Of a stretch of DNA of 32,116 nucleotides, positions 14,599-21,854 are shown one piece after another. Below the pieces are notes generated by a model. It searched no databases. It was not told where the DNA came from and was given only the letters and a program-made list of their open reading frames with translations. Origin of the DNA: CAZQNF01 sp964403325 (GTDB lineage: Bacteria > Patescibacteriota > Patescibacteriia > Magasanikbacterales > GWA2-37-8); contig CAYOFO010000009.1 in the NCBI GenBank assembly GCA_964403325.1, positions 1 to 32,116 of the forward strand, in the 5' to 3' direction. Numbering within the stretch: the stretch's first letter is position 1; the number at the start of each line of letters is the position of its first letter. Position numbers and translations under genes: made by a program.

Positions 14599-15021
14599 AT
14601 GGCCAAGACCTCCCCCGCCGAGCCCGCCGCCCAGCCGGTCCCCGCGCCCCCGGCCGCCGTCCCCACGCCCACCGAGCCCCAGCAGCCTCCCCCTGATGCC
14701 CCCCGGCCGGACTGGCGCTCTGACCTCGCCCAGGGCCTGGCCGAGATGGCCAAAGAGCTGAAGCTCTCGGGCCACGCCCTGCTGGGCTTCCTCGCTGGCG
14801 TCCAGGGCGCCCCCGCCGAGATGACCAGCGCCGCCCACGACGTCGCCTTCGCGGTCAACACCGGCCTCGCCGGGCACCTCGCCGCCGAGGGGCTGCGCAA
14901 GGCCGGTCACGAGGGGCTCGCCAAGCTCCTGGTCGAGGTCGTCGACGGGGGCCTCGGCCAGGCCGAGGTGACCGCGCTGCTGCGTGAGCGCTTCCCTGAG
15001 CCGGTCAAGCCCCGGACCTGA
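14599..15021 (+). CDS. Proline-rich hypothetical protein (140 aa)
   Basis: Possible ATG starts are 14584, 14587 and 14599, in a stretch where GCCATG-like motifs recur; none has a clear ribosome site. I choose 14599. The first 35 residues are Pro/Ala-rich and disordered; the rest is helical (LAQGLAEMAKELKLSGHALL). It lies between the terminase subunits. No family is recognised. Confidence 0.5.
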   Translation: MAKTSPAEPAAQPVPAPPAAVPTPTEPQQPPPDAPRPDWRSDLAQGLAEMAKELKLSGHALLGFLAGVQGAPAEMTSAAHDVAFAVNTGLAGHLAAEGLRKAGHEGLAKLLVEVVDGGLGQAEVTALLRERFPEPVKPRT

Positions 15022-15028
15022 GCCCCCG

Positions 15029-15451
15029 GTGGAGCTGCCGGCCGTCGTCGTGCTGCTGCTGCTGGCGCTGCTCCTCGGGGCCGCGTTCGGGGCGTGGTGC
15101 GCCTGGCCGTCGCCCCCACCCCCGCTCTCGCTGCCTCCGGAGCCCCCGCCGGCCCCGGTGTCCGTGCTGCTCGCTCCGCCCGCCGCCCCCCGGCCTCCCC
15201 CGGGCCGCTTCGGCCCCCAGGCCCAGGCCCTCGCCGAGGCCCTGCACGAGAGCTCCCCTCCGACCCCCGAGGCGCTGGCCTTCGTCCTGGCCGCCGTGGC
15301 CTCCGACGGGTGGAGCCTCGGGGTGGGCGAGATGCGCCAGGCGCTGATCGAGTACTCGGGCCTGCGGCCTGCGACGAGTGAGCACCTGGCGCAGCTGGCC
15401 ATCCTCGCCCTGGAGGCTCGCCATGCAGGCGGCACCGCGCGTCCTCGTTGA
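15029..15451 (+). CDS. Membrane-anchored proline-rich protein (140 aa)
   Basis: With a GTG start at 15029 the protein begins with a strong transmembrane segment (residues about 3-22, PAVVVLLLLALLLGAAFGAW), then a Pro-rich spacer (25-65) and a helical C-terminal domain of about 70 residues. A longer start at 14984 would overlap the previous gene by 38 bases and bury the membrane segment. Its place between terminase genes is unusual for a lysis protein, so I leave the function open. It overlaps the terminase start by 29 bases. Confidence 0.55.
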   Translation: MELPAVVVLLLLALLLGAAFGAWCAWPSPPPPLSLPPEPPPAPVSVLLAPPAAPRPPPGRFGPQAQALAEALHESSPPTPEALAFVLAAVASDGWSLGVGEMRQALIEYSGLRPATSEHLAQLAILALEARHAGGTARPR

Positions 15452-17228
15452 GTACGGGCTCTCGCTGGCCGAGCGGCAGGCGATCGCGCTGCGCCTCTGG
15501 CAAGAGGAGATCCAGCGCGCTCGCGAGGACGTCAACCTGTTCGTCGAGCTGTGCGCTCGCAACGACCAGGCCGAGGGGTTTCCGGCCTTCGAGCAGCAGT
15601 GGTTTCACCGCGAGTGGCAAGAGGCGTGGTGCACGCAGCGCCGCGTCGTGTTCCACGGGGCCACGGGCTTCGGCAAGACGGAGCAGGCGATTTTTCACCT
15701 GCTCTGGAGAATGGGGCGGAACCCCACGATCCGGATCTTGCTGGTGGGCAAACAGCAAGAGAACGCCAAGCGCCTGCTGCGCAAGATCCGGCGCCAGATC
15801 GAGTCGAACCCGATGGTCCGGGCCGTGTTCCCCGAGCTGGTGCCCGGGCTGCCCTGGACCGACGACCGCCTGCGCCTGGCCGGCGCCGGCCTCGACACCA
15901 CCACCGACACCGTCGAGACCTACGGCCTCGACAGCTCGCCCCAGGGCGCCCGCGCCGACATCGTCCTGGCCGATGACATCGTCGACTTCGAGAATTCGCT
16001 GACCGAATACCAGCGGAAGAAGCTGATCGCGTTCATCGACCAGGCCATCCGCACACGCCTCACGACGACCGGGCAGTTCTTCATGCTGGCCAACGCCTGG
16101 CACGAAGAGGACGTCACCTTCGACTATTCCAGGCGCGCCGGCGTCTGGTACCGGGCCTACCCCGCGGTCAACGACACCGGCGAGCTGCTCTGGCCCTCGT
16201 TCCGCTCGCAGGCCTGGCTCGACAGCGAGCGCGAGTCGATGCCCCTGGCCTCGTTCGAGCGCATGTACCTGTGCCGCCCCCGCTCGGACGCTACCCGCAT
16301 CTTCCAGTCCAAGTGGTTCGCCGACGCCCGCAAGCGCGGGGCCTCGGTGCGCCCGCAGCGCGCCGTCGCCCACGCCTTCGACCGCGAGGGCTCGCTGCTC
16401 GATCCGGCGAAGCTGCACCTGGTGGGCGTGCTCATGGCCCAGCGCCTGCGGGTCGTCATCGGCGTCGACCTGGCCACGGGCAAGACCGAGAAGAAGCGCA
16501 AGAGCGACTTCACCGTCTTCTTCGTCCTGGGCATCCACCCCGACGGCAGCCGGCAGGTGCTCTGGATCGAGAAAGGCCGGTGGTCGGTCGACGTGTCGCT
16601 CGAGCGCCTCAAGCTCCTCGAACAGCGCTACCGGCCCGAGATGTTCGTCGTCGAGGACAACGGCGCCCAGGTGTTCCTGGCGCAGTTCGCCCGGGCCGGC
16701 GGCTTCGAGACGCCGATCATGGACTTCTCGACCGGCGCCGAGAAGTGGCACGAGTCGCTGGGCATCGAGGGCATCGGGGTCGAGATGCGCACCGGGCGCT
16801 GGATCATCCCCGCTCCGGCCCCGAGCGACACCGAGGCCGCTTACCGCGCCCGCCTCGCCCCCGACGAGCTGGAGAGCTACCTCGCCATCTGCGATTGGTC
16901 GTCGCATCTGCTCGACTTCAGCCGCGTCGGCCACACCCCCGACGACGTCATGGCCGGGTATTTCGCCAAGCAAGGCGCGCTGGCCATCGCCGGCGCCACC
17001 TTCGCCCATAGCCACGCGGCCGACGCTCCCCCCGGGCCCCTGGCGACGGAGCACCAGCAGTCGCAGGCCACGGGCACCTGGGGCACGGCCATGGCGCTCT
17101 TTCAGCCCCCCGCGCCCGCGCCGCCAGCGACCGACCCCGCCCCCCCGCCTGCGCCCGCCCCACCTGCGCCAACACCTGCCCCCGTGCTGTCGGAGCACGT
17201 CCGCCGCCTTCTCGGCCTCGCCGCCTGA
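15423..17228 (+). CDS. terL: Terminase large subunit
   Basis: GGAGG at 15412-15416 supports ATG 15423 (601 residues). The ATPase domain has Walker A GATGFGKT (79-86) and Walker B DIVLADDIVDF (179-189), followed by an ANAWHEEDV coupling-type motif. The C-terminal nuclease domain shows the acidic RNase-H-like positions in IGVDLATG, MFVVEDNGAQ and HTPDDVMAGYF. The enzyme pumps DNA into the prohead through the portal and cuts concatemers. The last 60 residues are a Pro/Ala tail ending in a short helix, longer than usual for the family. Confidence 0.93.
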   Translation: MQAAPRVLVEYGLSLAERQAIALRLWQEEIQRAREDVNLFVELCARNDQAEGFPAFEQQWFHREWQEAWCTQRRVVFHGATGFGKTEQAIFHLLWRMGRNPTIRILLVGKQQENAKRLLRKIRRQIESNPMVRAVFPELVPGLPWTDDRLRLAGAGLDTTTDTVETYGLDSSPQGARADIVLADDIVDFENSLTEYQRKKLIAFIDQAIRTRLTTTGQFFMLANAWHEEDVTFDYSRRAGVWYRAYPAVNDTGELLWPSFRSQAWLDSERESMPLASFERMYLCRPRSDATRIFQSKWFADARKRGASVRPQRAVAHAFDREGSLLDPAKLHLVGVLMAQRLRVVIGVDLATGKTEKKRKSDFTVFFVLGIHPDGSRQVLWIEKGRWSVDVSLERLKLLEQRYRPEMFVVEDNGAQVFLAQFARAGGFETPIMDFSTGAEKWHESLGIEGIGVEMRTGRWIIPAPAPSDTEAAYRARLAPDELESYLAICDWSSHLLDFSRVGHTPDDVMAGYFAKQGALAIAGATFAHSHAADAPPGPLATEHQQSQATGTWGTAMALFQPPAPAPPATDPAPPPAPAPPAPTPAPVLSEHVRRLLGLAA

Positions 17229-17240
17229 CCTCGGAGCCCC

Positions 17241-18851
17241 ATGGACCTCGCCGCCTTCCTCGCCCTCGCCCTCGACCCCCAGCGCCTCGCCGCCACCATG
17301 CGCGCCAAGAAGCTCGCCCGGAACGAGGCGTACTGGCTCGGCCAGCAGTACGAAGAGCGCGCCCTCGACCTCCAAGGCTATCGGAAGAACACCCCGGGCG
17401 TGTACGGCTCGGGGGTCCGCACCCCGGGCTGGAACGAGCGCGATCCGGGGGCCGTCTGGAACCTCCGAGGCGAGGTGGTCAGCGAGATCACCGACTGGAC
17501 GCTGGGCGGTGACGCCTGGTGCCGTCTCGATGTGGCCGACGACGACGCGGCCGAGGACTGGCTCAACACGGTCGCGGGCCTGACGAACATGGGCGACGTC
17601 CTCGCCCAGGCCCGTGACTACGGCGGGGGCATGGGCACGGCCGTGGTCTCGTTCGCGGTGCGTGATGGAGAATTCGCCCTCGAAGCGCACAACCCCCGGC
17701 TCTGCTGGCCCCTGTCCTGGCGCGACCCCCACAAGCACCGCCCGGCCGAGGTGGTGATGATTTACCGGGGCGACGAGCCGCTGGCCAAAACCGAGGACGA
17801 CCAGCCGCTCTTCGCCCGGGTGTGGACCGAGCGGGAAGAGGCCCTGCTGCGGCGCGACAAGGCCCCCGAGACCAGCAAAGAGCGCTGGCTCTGGACAGAA
17901 GTGGAGCGGGTCACCCACGGGCTCGGCTTCTGCCCTGTCTACTGGCACCCGCAAAACTCGAGGAGCGGCAGCCACGAGGGCAACCACGACGGCGAGGGCA
18001 CCGCCGGCGAGATCGACGAGGTCAACGAGTTGTTCGCGGCCGCGGGGGCCACGACGAAGCGCAACGCCGACGACACCCTTGTCGTCAAAGAGGATCCCGC
18101 ACTCAACCCGGGGACCGTGCGGAAGGGGGGCTTCAACACGATCTTCGCGCGCAACGGCGCCGAGTACTTGAGCCAGAAGGGCGAGAGCGCCGAGATCTGC
18201 ATGAAGCTCGCCGAGAAGCGGGCGCAGCACGTTTACCGACAGAGCGGCGTCGCCATGGTCGACATCGAGACCCTCAAGGGGGCGACCTCGGGCGAGGCCC
18301 TCAAGCGGATCTTTCAGCGCACGCTGAAGACCGCGGGAACACTGCGCCGTGACTACGCAAAGGGGCTGATCGTGCCCCTCTGCCAGGGGCTGCTGGCCAG
18401 CGCCCGCACGCTGCTGGCCCGCGGACTGACGCTTGCCGTCCCCCCCCGGGTCACCCCCGGCGAGGGGCGCGAGATCACCGTCGAGCCCCGCCACCCGGGC
18501 AAGAGCACCTTCGTCGCCTGCCTATGGCCCGACCCCTTCCCGCCGACGATGACCGACCAGAAGGCCCTCGTCGACGCGGCCAGCGCCGCCGTCACGGGCA
18601 AGGTCATGAGCCGGCGCACGGCGGTGACGTGGCTGGCCAACAGCCCCATCCCGATCAGCGACGTCGAGGCCGAGCTCGAGGCCATCGAGAGCGACGAGAA
18701 GGCCGCGGCCGAGCGGCAGCAGACCATGCTGGGGCTGGGCGAGCCTCCGGAGGGCAAGGCCGGCGACCCGGGGGGCAAGGCGCTGCCCGAGGACGACGAC
18801 GAGGAAGAAGCGCCGGCGAGCAGCAAGGCCGGCGCAACCGCGGCGGCTTGA
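17241..18851 (+). CDS. Portal protein (SPP1 gp6-like)
   Basis: The 536-residue product follows the terminase by 12 bases and precedes a MuF-type gene, the standard order. Its length is normal for SPP1-type portals. Features include an N-terminal helical region (1-60), a beta-rich middle with GFCPVYWHPQNS, a helical stem region (about 300-370; ICMKLAEKRAQHVYRQSG) and an acidic, disordered C-terminus (EDDDEEE). It forms the dodecameric DNA gate at one capsid vertex. Assignment is from position, size and general pattern. Confidence 0.8.
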   Translation: MDLAAFLALALDPQRLAATMRAKKLARNEAYWLGQQYEERALDLQGYRKNTPGVYGSGVRTPGWNERDPGAVWNLRGEVVSEITDWTLGGDAWCRLDVADDDAAEDWLNTVAGLTNMGDVLAQARDYGGGMGTAVVSFAVRDGEFALEAHNPRLCWPLSWRDPHKHRPAEVVMIYRGDEPLAKTEDDQPLFARVWTEREEALLRRDKAPETSKERWLWTEVERVTHGLGFCPVYWHPQNSRSGSHEGNHDGEGTAGEIDEVNELFAAAGATTKRNADDTLVVKEDPALNPGTVRKGGFNTIFARNGAEYLSQKGESAEICMKLAEKRAQHVYRQSGVAMVDIETLKGATSGEALKRIFQRTLKTAGTLRRDYAKGLIVPLCQGLLASARTLLARGLTLAVPPRVTPGEGREITVEPRHPGKSTFVACLWPDPFPPTMTDQKALVDAASAAVTGKVMSRRTAVTWLANSPIPISDVEAELEAIESDEKAAAERQQTMLGLGEPPEGKAGDPGGKALPEDDDEEEAPASSKAGATAAA

Positions 18852-18854
18852 TCC

Positions 18855-19739
18855 GTGACCGCCGTCCCCGTCGTCCCCAAGAGCTTCACCAAGCCCGTCC
18901 CGGCCTCGCAGGCCCGCTCGGCCATCCAGGAGCAGCTCGACGCCAGCCGCGAGCGGGTCGAGCGCATGGCCGAGGCCAGCAAGCGCGAGGTGGTGCGGCA
19001 GCTGGTCGCCCTCGAGGCCGAGCTGCGCGAGCGCCTGGTCGAGCAGCAGCGCGCTGGCCGGGGGGACTCGTGGACGGCGGCCGACACCGAGGCCACCCTC
19101 GTCCAGGTCCGCGAGCTGCTCGGGCGGCAGGGGCGCGAGTTCAAGGGGATGCTCGCCGCCAACGCGACGACGGCGCGGCGGCTGGGGGTGAAGAGCGCGG
19201 CGGCGGTCCTGCACCACTTCGAGGGCAAGCGCGGGGGCCCGGTGCGCCCCCTGGCGCTCGAGGCCACGGCCGCCGCCCAGAACCCCCTGCTGGCCCGCCA
19301 CGAGGCCTCGGTGGCTCGGTACGGGGCTCGGACCATCGGGCGCATCGCGGGGGTCATCCAGAGGGGCCTGCTGGTGGGTGACACCTTCAGCGAGATGACC
19401 GACCGCCTGACGGGTAAGCGGGGCGCTCCCGGGGTGCTGGTGCAGTCGGCCGGGGATGCAGCTCGCATCATCAGGACCGAGGGGCTTTTTGCCATGAACG
19501 CTGGGGCCCACGAGGAAGCTCTCGCCCAGAGGGCCAAGCGCTTCCCCGACCTAAAAAAGCGTATCTGCGAGACGTTCGACTCTCGAACTGCGCCGGACAG
19601 CTACAGCGTCCACGGGCAGACACGCGAGCTAGAGCAGCCCTTCGCTGATGCCTTCGGCCACAGCGCTACCCATCCCCCTTTGCGCCCGAACGATCGCGCC
19701 GTGGAGATCGTCTGGCGAGACGCCTGGGACGAGGGCTAG
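18855..19739 (+). CDS. MuF-like minor head protein
   Basis: GTG at 18855 starts a 294-residue protein just after the portal gene. The N-terminal half is a charged helical domain (ERMAEASKREVVRQLVALEA). The C-terminal 100 residues have the MuF/SPP1 gp7 pattern: AARIIRTEGLFAMNAGAHE, then CETFDSRTAPDSYSVHGQTR and a final HPPLRPNDRAVEIVW. Such proteins are injected or sit inside the head next to the portal. The accessory island begins directly after its stop, and its last codons are intact. Confidence 0.85.
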   Translation: MTAVPVVPKSFTKPVPASQARSAIQEQLDASRERVERMAEASKREVVRQLVALEAELRERLVEQQRAGRGDSWTAADTEATLVQVRELLGRQGREFKGMLAANATTARRLGVKSAAAVLHHFEGKRGGPVRPLALEATAAAQNPLLARHEASVARYGARTIGRIAGVIQRGLLVGDTFSEMTDRLTGKRGAPGVLVQSAGDAARIIRTEGLFAMNAGAHEEALAQRAKRFPDLKKRICETFDSRTAPDSYSVHGQTRELEQPFADAFGHSATHPPLRPNDRAVEIVWRDAWDEG

Positions 19740-19762
19740 CCCCGCATCGCCAGGTGGACGTG

Positions 19763-20024
19763 CCAATCCTCCGCACGCACGCAAGGGAGCCGCCATGCAG
19801 CGGCCTGCTCGCGGGCGACACCCAATCCATCCGCGCACACGCAGGGGAGCCGCCCCCCCGAGATGCTCGCCGGCCAATCCTCCGCGCATACGCAGGGGAG
19901 CCACCCCGCGGGCGCGTTGCTCTTCGGTCCACACCCAATCCTCCGCGCATACGCAGGGGAGCCCGGCGGCCCGGACCTCGAAGGCGATGGCCTCGCCAAT
20001 CCTCCGCGCATACGCAGGGGAGCC
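19763..20024 (-). CRISPR. CRISPR-like array, five repeats, adjoining a tnpB-type gene
   Basis: Repeats lie at 19763-19791, 19822-19851, 19874-19902, 19935-19963 and 19996-20024. The last three are identical 29-mers; in the tnpB sense they begin GGCTCCCCTGCGTATGC and end GGAGGATTGG. The first two are diverged, and the second has one extra base. Spacers are 30, 22, 32 and 32 nt, all different. In the tnpB sense each repeat can fold as CTCC/GGAG plus GCG/CGC with a 3-base bulge and TATG loop. Decay at the end far from tnpB suggests the tnpB side is the younger end. No cas1, cas2 or leader is visible. The intact geometry (29+32) is that of type I-E arrays. Confidence 0.85.
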
Positions 20025-20096
20025 CCTTGGTTACGCGGCCTTTTTGTCACCTGGCTTCCCTTTGTTTTGCGCGGTAGCACGCCTCGCGACGCGCCC
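19996..20096 (-). ncRNA. Candidate guide-RNA scaffold at the tnpB 3' end
   Basis: In ordinary TnpB elements the omega RNA overlaps the 3' end of tnpB and runs into the guide just downstream. Here the same place holds a hairpin at 20077-20094 (arms GCGCGTC and GGCGTGC, GCGA tetraloop), then the tnpB stop, and from 20024 down to 19996 the first repeat of the array. The hairpin recurs in the decayed copy at 21431-21450 with a compensatory change. The extent is inferred; only the hairpin and repeat are directly visible. Confidence 0.4.
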
Positions 20097-21311
20097 TTTC
20101 TGCTTCGTAGGCCGGGAAACCCCGTCGCCTCCACAGACTTCACTCCCGGCGATTTGCCGGCTGTCCTCGTACCGTTGCACCAGCACCTTGGCGGCGTTGA
20201 TGTCGGCATGATCTTCATGACCGCAGGCCAGGCACCGGAAGCGGCTCTGGCTCGGGCGGTTGGCCGCGTCGACGTGACCGCAGGCGGCGCACGTCTGCGA
20301 CGAATAGGCTGGAGTCACCTCGACCACGGTGGACCCGTAGATGGTGGCCTTTTGCTTCAGCAGGGCAACGAACTTGCCCCATCCTCCGCTGAGGATCTTG
20401 CGGTTGAGCCCCGCCTTCTGCGCCACCTTGCTCCCCGGCTCTTCCGCGGTCCCCTTGGCGCTCGCCGTCATGTTGGCGATGTTCAGAGCCTCGACAACGA
20501 CAACCGCGTGGCTGCTGGCGTAGTGCTTGGCCAGCTCTTGCAGCACATGCTCTTGCCGACGCCGCAGCTTTCGTTGAGCACGCCCCGCCTTGAGGATGGC
20601 TTTTCGCTTGTTGGCGCTGCCTCGCTTCTTTTTGCTGATCTGGCGGCGCAGTCGGTCGACCTTGGCGGCGTCGCGATCAAGAAATGCTGGGCGGGGGACA
20701 AGCCTGCCCAGACTGTCCGCAATCAGGTTGGTCACACCGCGATCAATGCCGACGGCTGGGCCGGCCGGGGGCTGCGCTGGCGCGGTGGCGGTCGCCTCTT
20801 GCTTGTAGACGAGGCTGACAAACCACTGGTCAACGTCGCGAGTGATCGTGGCCGACACCGCTTCGCCGCTCACCTCGCGGTGCTGGACAACGGGCACCAG
20901 TCCGAGTTTTGGGAACTTCAAGGCGGGCTTCGCCTCGTGGGTCACAAGGCGAGCGACGATGGCAGCCTCGTAGACGCCCAGCGGTGGCTTGCTTCGCCCC
21001 TTGAACCGAGGCGCCCCGGCAGTGCGTGAGAAGCATCGTTTCCAGGCCGCCTCCAGGTCACCCAGCACAGCGGCCTGAGCCCGACGAGGCACGTCGGCCA
21101 TCCAGTCCATCTCCGCTCGCAAGGCGGTCAACTCGCGCGACTGGCCGTAGGCCGTGGGGTAGATGCGTTCTCCCTTGGACCGAGCAAGGCCAAGGTTCCA
21201 CTGCTCCAGAGCCACGTTCCAGAGCACACGAAGTGCCCCTTGCCACTGGCGCAGTCGCCCCTCTTGCTCAGGGGTAGGGTAGATCCGGAATTTGTAAGCG
21301 ATGTGGGCCAT
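20031..21311 (-). CDS. tnpB: TnpB/Cas12-like RuvC nuclease
   Basis: The 426-residue protein starts YKFRIYPTPEQEGRL, the usual TnpB (IS605 OrfB) N-terminus. The RuvC triad is present: D190 in AVGIDRGVTN, E274 in VVVVEALNIANM and D370 in DHADINAAKV. A zinc ribbon lies between, C341/C344 and C360/C363 (SSQTCAACG, FRCLACG). It should therefore be an active RNA-guided DNA nuclease, not a nuclease-dead TldR-type repressor. No tnpA, transposon ends or target duplication are seen. The gene opposes the late operon and is followed after 6 bases by the repeat array. The C-terminal 50 residues are basic and repeated, in decayed form, upstream of the gene. Confidence 0.93.
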   Translation of the reverse strand: MAHIAYKFRIYPTPEQEGRLRQWQGALRVLWNVALEQWNLGLARSKGERIYPTAYGQSRELTALRAEMDWMADVPRRAQAAVLGDLEAAWKRCFSRTAGAPRFKGRSKPPLGVYEAAIVARLVTHEAKPALKFPKLGLVPVVQHREVSGEAVSATITRDVDQWFVSLVYKQEATATAPAQPPAGPAVGIDRGVTNLIADSLGRLVPRPAFLDRDAAKVDRLRRQISKKKRGSANKRKAILKAGRAQRKLRRRQEHVLQELAKHYASSHAVVVVEALNIANMTASAKGTAEEPGSKVAQKAGLNRKILSGGWGKFVALLKQKATIYGSTVVEVTPAYSSQTCAACGHVDAANRPSQSRFRCLACGHEDHADINAAKVLVQRYEDSRQIAGSEVCGGDGVSRPTKQKGRVARRATAQNKGKPGDKKAA

Positions 21312-21359
21312 AATTCACGGTGCGCGCAGAGACATACGGCAAGGGCTAGATTCCATGGC

Positions 21360-21436
21360 GCAGTCTTCCGTACATGCGCAACTGGCCCGTCTCCTGGCAG
21401 CCGAGGGGCAATCTCTCTCGCATGCGCGGAGGCACC
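21360..21436 (-). repeat. Two decayed copies of the array repeat
   Basis: Segments 21408-21436 and 21360-21388 match the 29-mer consensus at about 19-20 and 18 positions, including the central GCATGCGC/CATGCGCA cores, with 19 bases between them. A half-copy (CCCTTGCCGTATG on the minus strand, about 21335-21350) may be a third. They follow the tnpB-tail remnant in the same order and sense as the intact array follows tnpB. Confidence 0.6.
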
Positions 21437-21525
21437 CCTCGCGAGGTGCCTTTCCTGGCTCATCGGCCTCCCAACGGAGTCGCCTCCCCAGGCTTCATCA
21501 CCACCGATTTGGCGGCTGTCGATCA
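21431..21525 (-). pseudogene. Remnant of a second tnpB 3' end
   Basis: On the minus strand 21519-21431 aligns with the last part of tnpB (20155-20077). Shared runs include GACAGCC, CAAATCG, GGAGGCGAC and CTCGCGAGG/GTCGCGAGG, roughly three of four bases overall. Translated, DSRQIGGDEAWGGDSVGRP matches DSRQIAGSEVCGGDGVSRP of the intact protein. The rest of the gene is absent, and the last 50 bases or so of the coding region are missing before the decayed repeats begin. Confidence 0.75.
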
Positions 21526-21530
21526 TCAGG

Positions 21531-21707
21531 CTACGCCCCGCCCGCCCCGCCCGCCCCTGCCGCCTCGCGCCTGGCGACCTGGCGCACGCAGTAGCGCACC
21601 AGATCGCTCTGGTTTTGGATGCCGGTGGCGCGGCGAGCCTGCTCCAGATCGGCTTTTAGCTCGTCGGTCATCACCACCCGGAGGAGTTCTTTGGGGGGGT
21701 CACCCAT
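21531..21707 (-). CDS. Small ribbon-helix-helix protein
   Basis: The 58-residue product (ATG 21707; a 20-residue upstream extension is unlikely) has LLRVVMTDELKADLEQARRATGI and NQSDLVRYCVRQVARREA, the strand-helix-helix pattern of CopG/Arc-type regulators. It is the first gene of the minus-strand island and ends 5 bases before the tnpB remnant. It may regulate the island, with TGGCACAC motifs in the upstream gap as candidate operators. An alternative is an antitoxin whose toxin has been lost. Confidence 0.65.
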   Translation of the reverse strand: MGDPPKELLRVVMTDELKADLEQARRATGIQNQSDLVRYCVRQVARREAAGAGGAGGA

Positions 21708-21718
21708 GGCGCTCAACC

Positions 21719-21831
21719 TGGCACACAAAGGGGTTGCATAGCAAGCCCATGGCACACTGGTAGCCATGGCGTAGCCTCATAATATCTGCACAAAGGCTAG
21801 TCATTCTGAGGGTTTGCGCCAAAGTGTGCCA
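21719..21831. promoter_or_regulatory. TGGCACAC motif cluster upstream of the ribbon-helix-helix gene
   Basis: TGGCACAC occurs at 21719-21726 and 21750-21757, and its complement GTGTGCCA at 21824-21831; two copies continue as ACAAAG or its near equivalent. The gap 21708-21854 is AT-richer than its surroundings and is shared by the leftward island and the rightward late gene at 21855. I cannot place a convincing promoter in either direction. Confidence 0.4.
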
Positions 21832-21854
21832 ACAGGTCACAATGAGCCTCGCCC

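Noticed and set aside
15029..15451. Holin or spanin call for the membrane-anchored gene between the terminase genes
   Set aside because: One transmembrane segment and a proline spacer are suggestive, but there is no lysin or partner gene nearby and the position is atypical.
14907..18494. A 1195-codon open frame on the minus strand opposite the terminase and portal genes
   Set aside because: It is a by-product of high GC at third codon positions. It overlaps three well-supported plus-strand genes and its translation is low-complexity Gly/Ala/Arg/Leu.
19964..19995. A 12-base match of this spacer (CGAGGCCATCGC) to 5862-5873
   Set aside because: GAGGCCATCG-type runs occur several times in this GC-rich coding sequence (for example at 18677), so the match is not informative.
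20031..21311. The TnpB-like gene as a nuclease-dead TldR-type repressor
   Set aside because: All three RuvC acidic residues and the zinc ribbon cysteines are present, so the active site appears intact.
20031..21311. A complete IS200/IS605 insertion sequence
   Set aside because: No tnpA, no recognisable left or right terminal hairpins and no target-site evidence were found around the gene; the repeat array sits where the right end would be.
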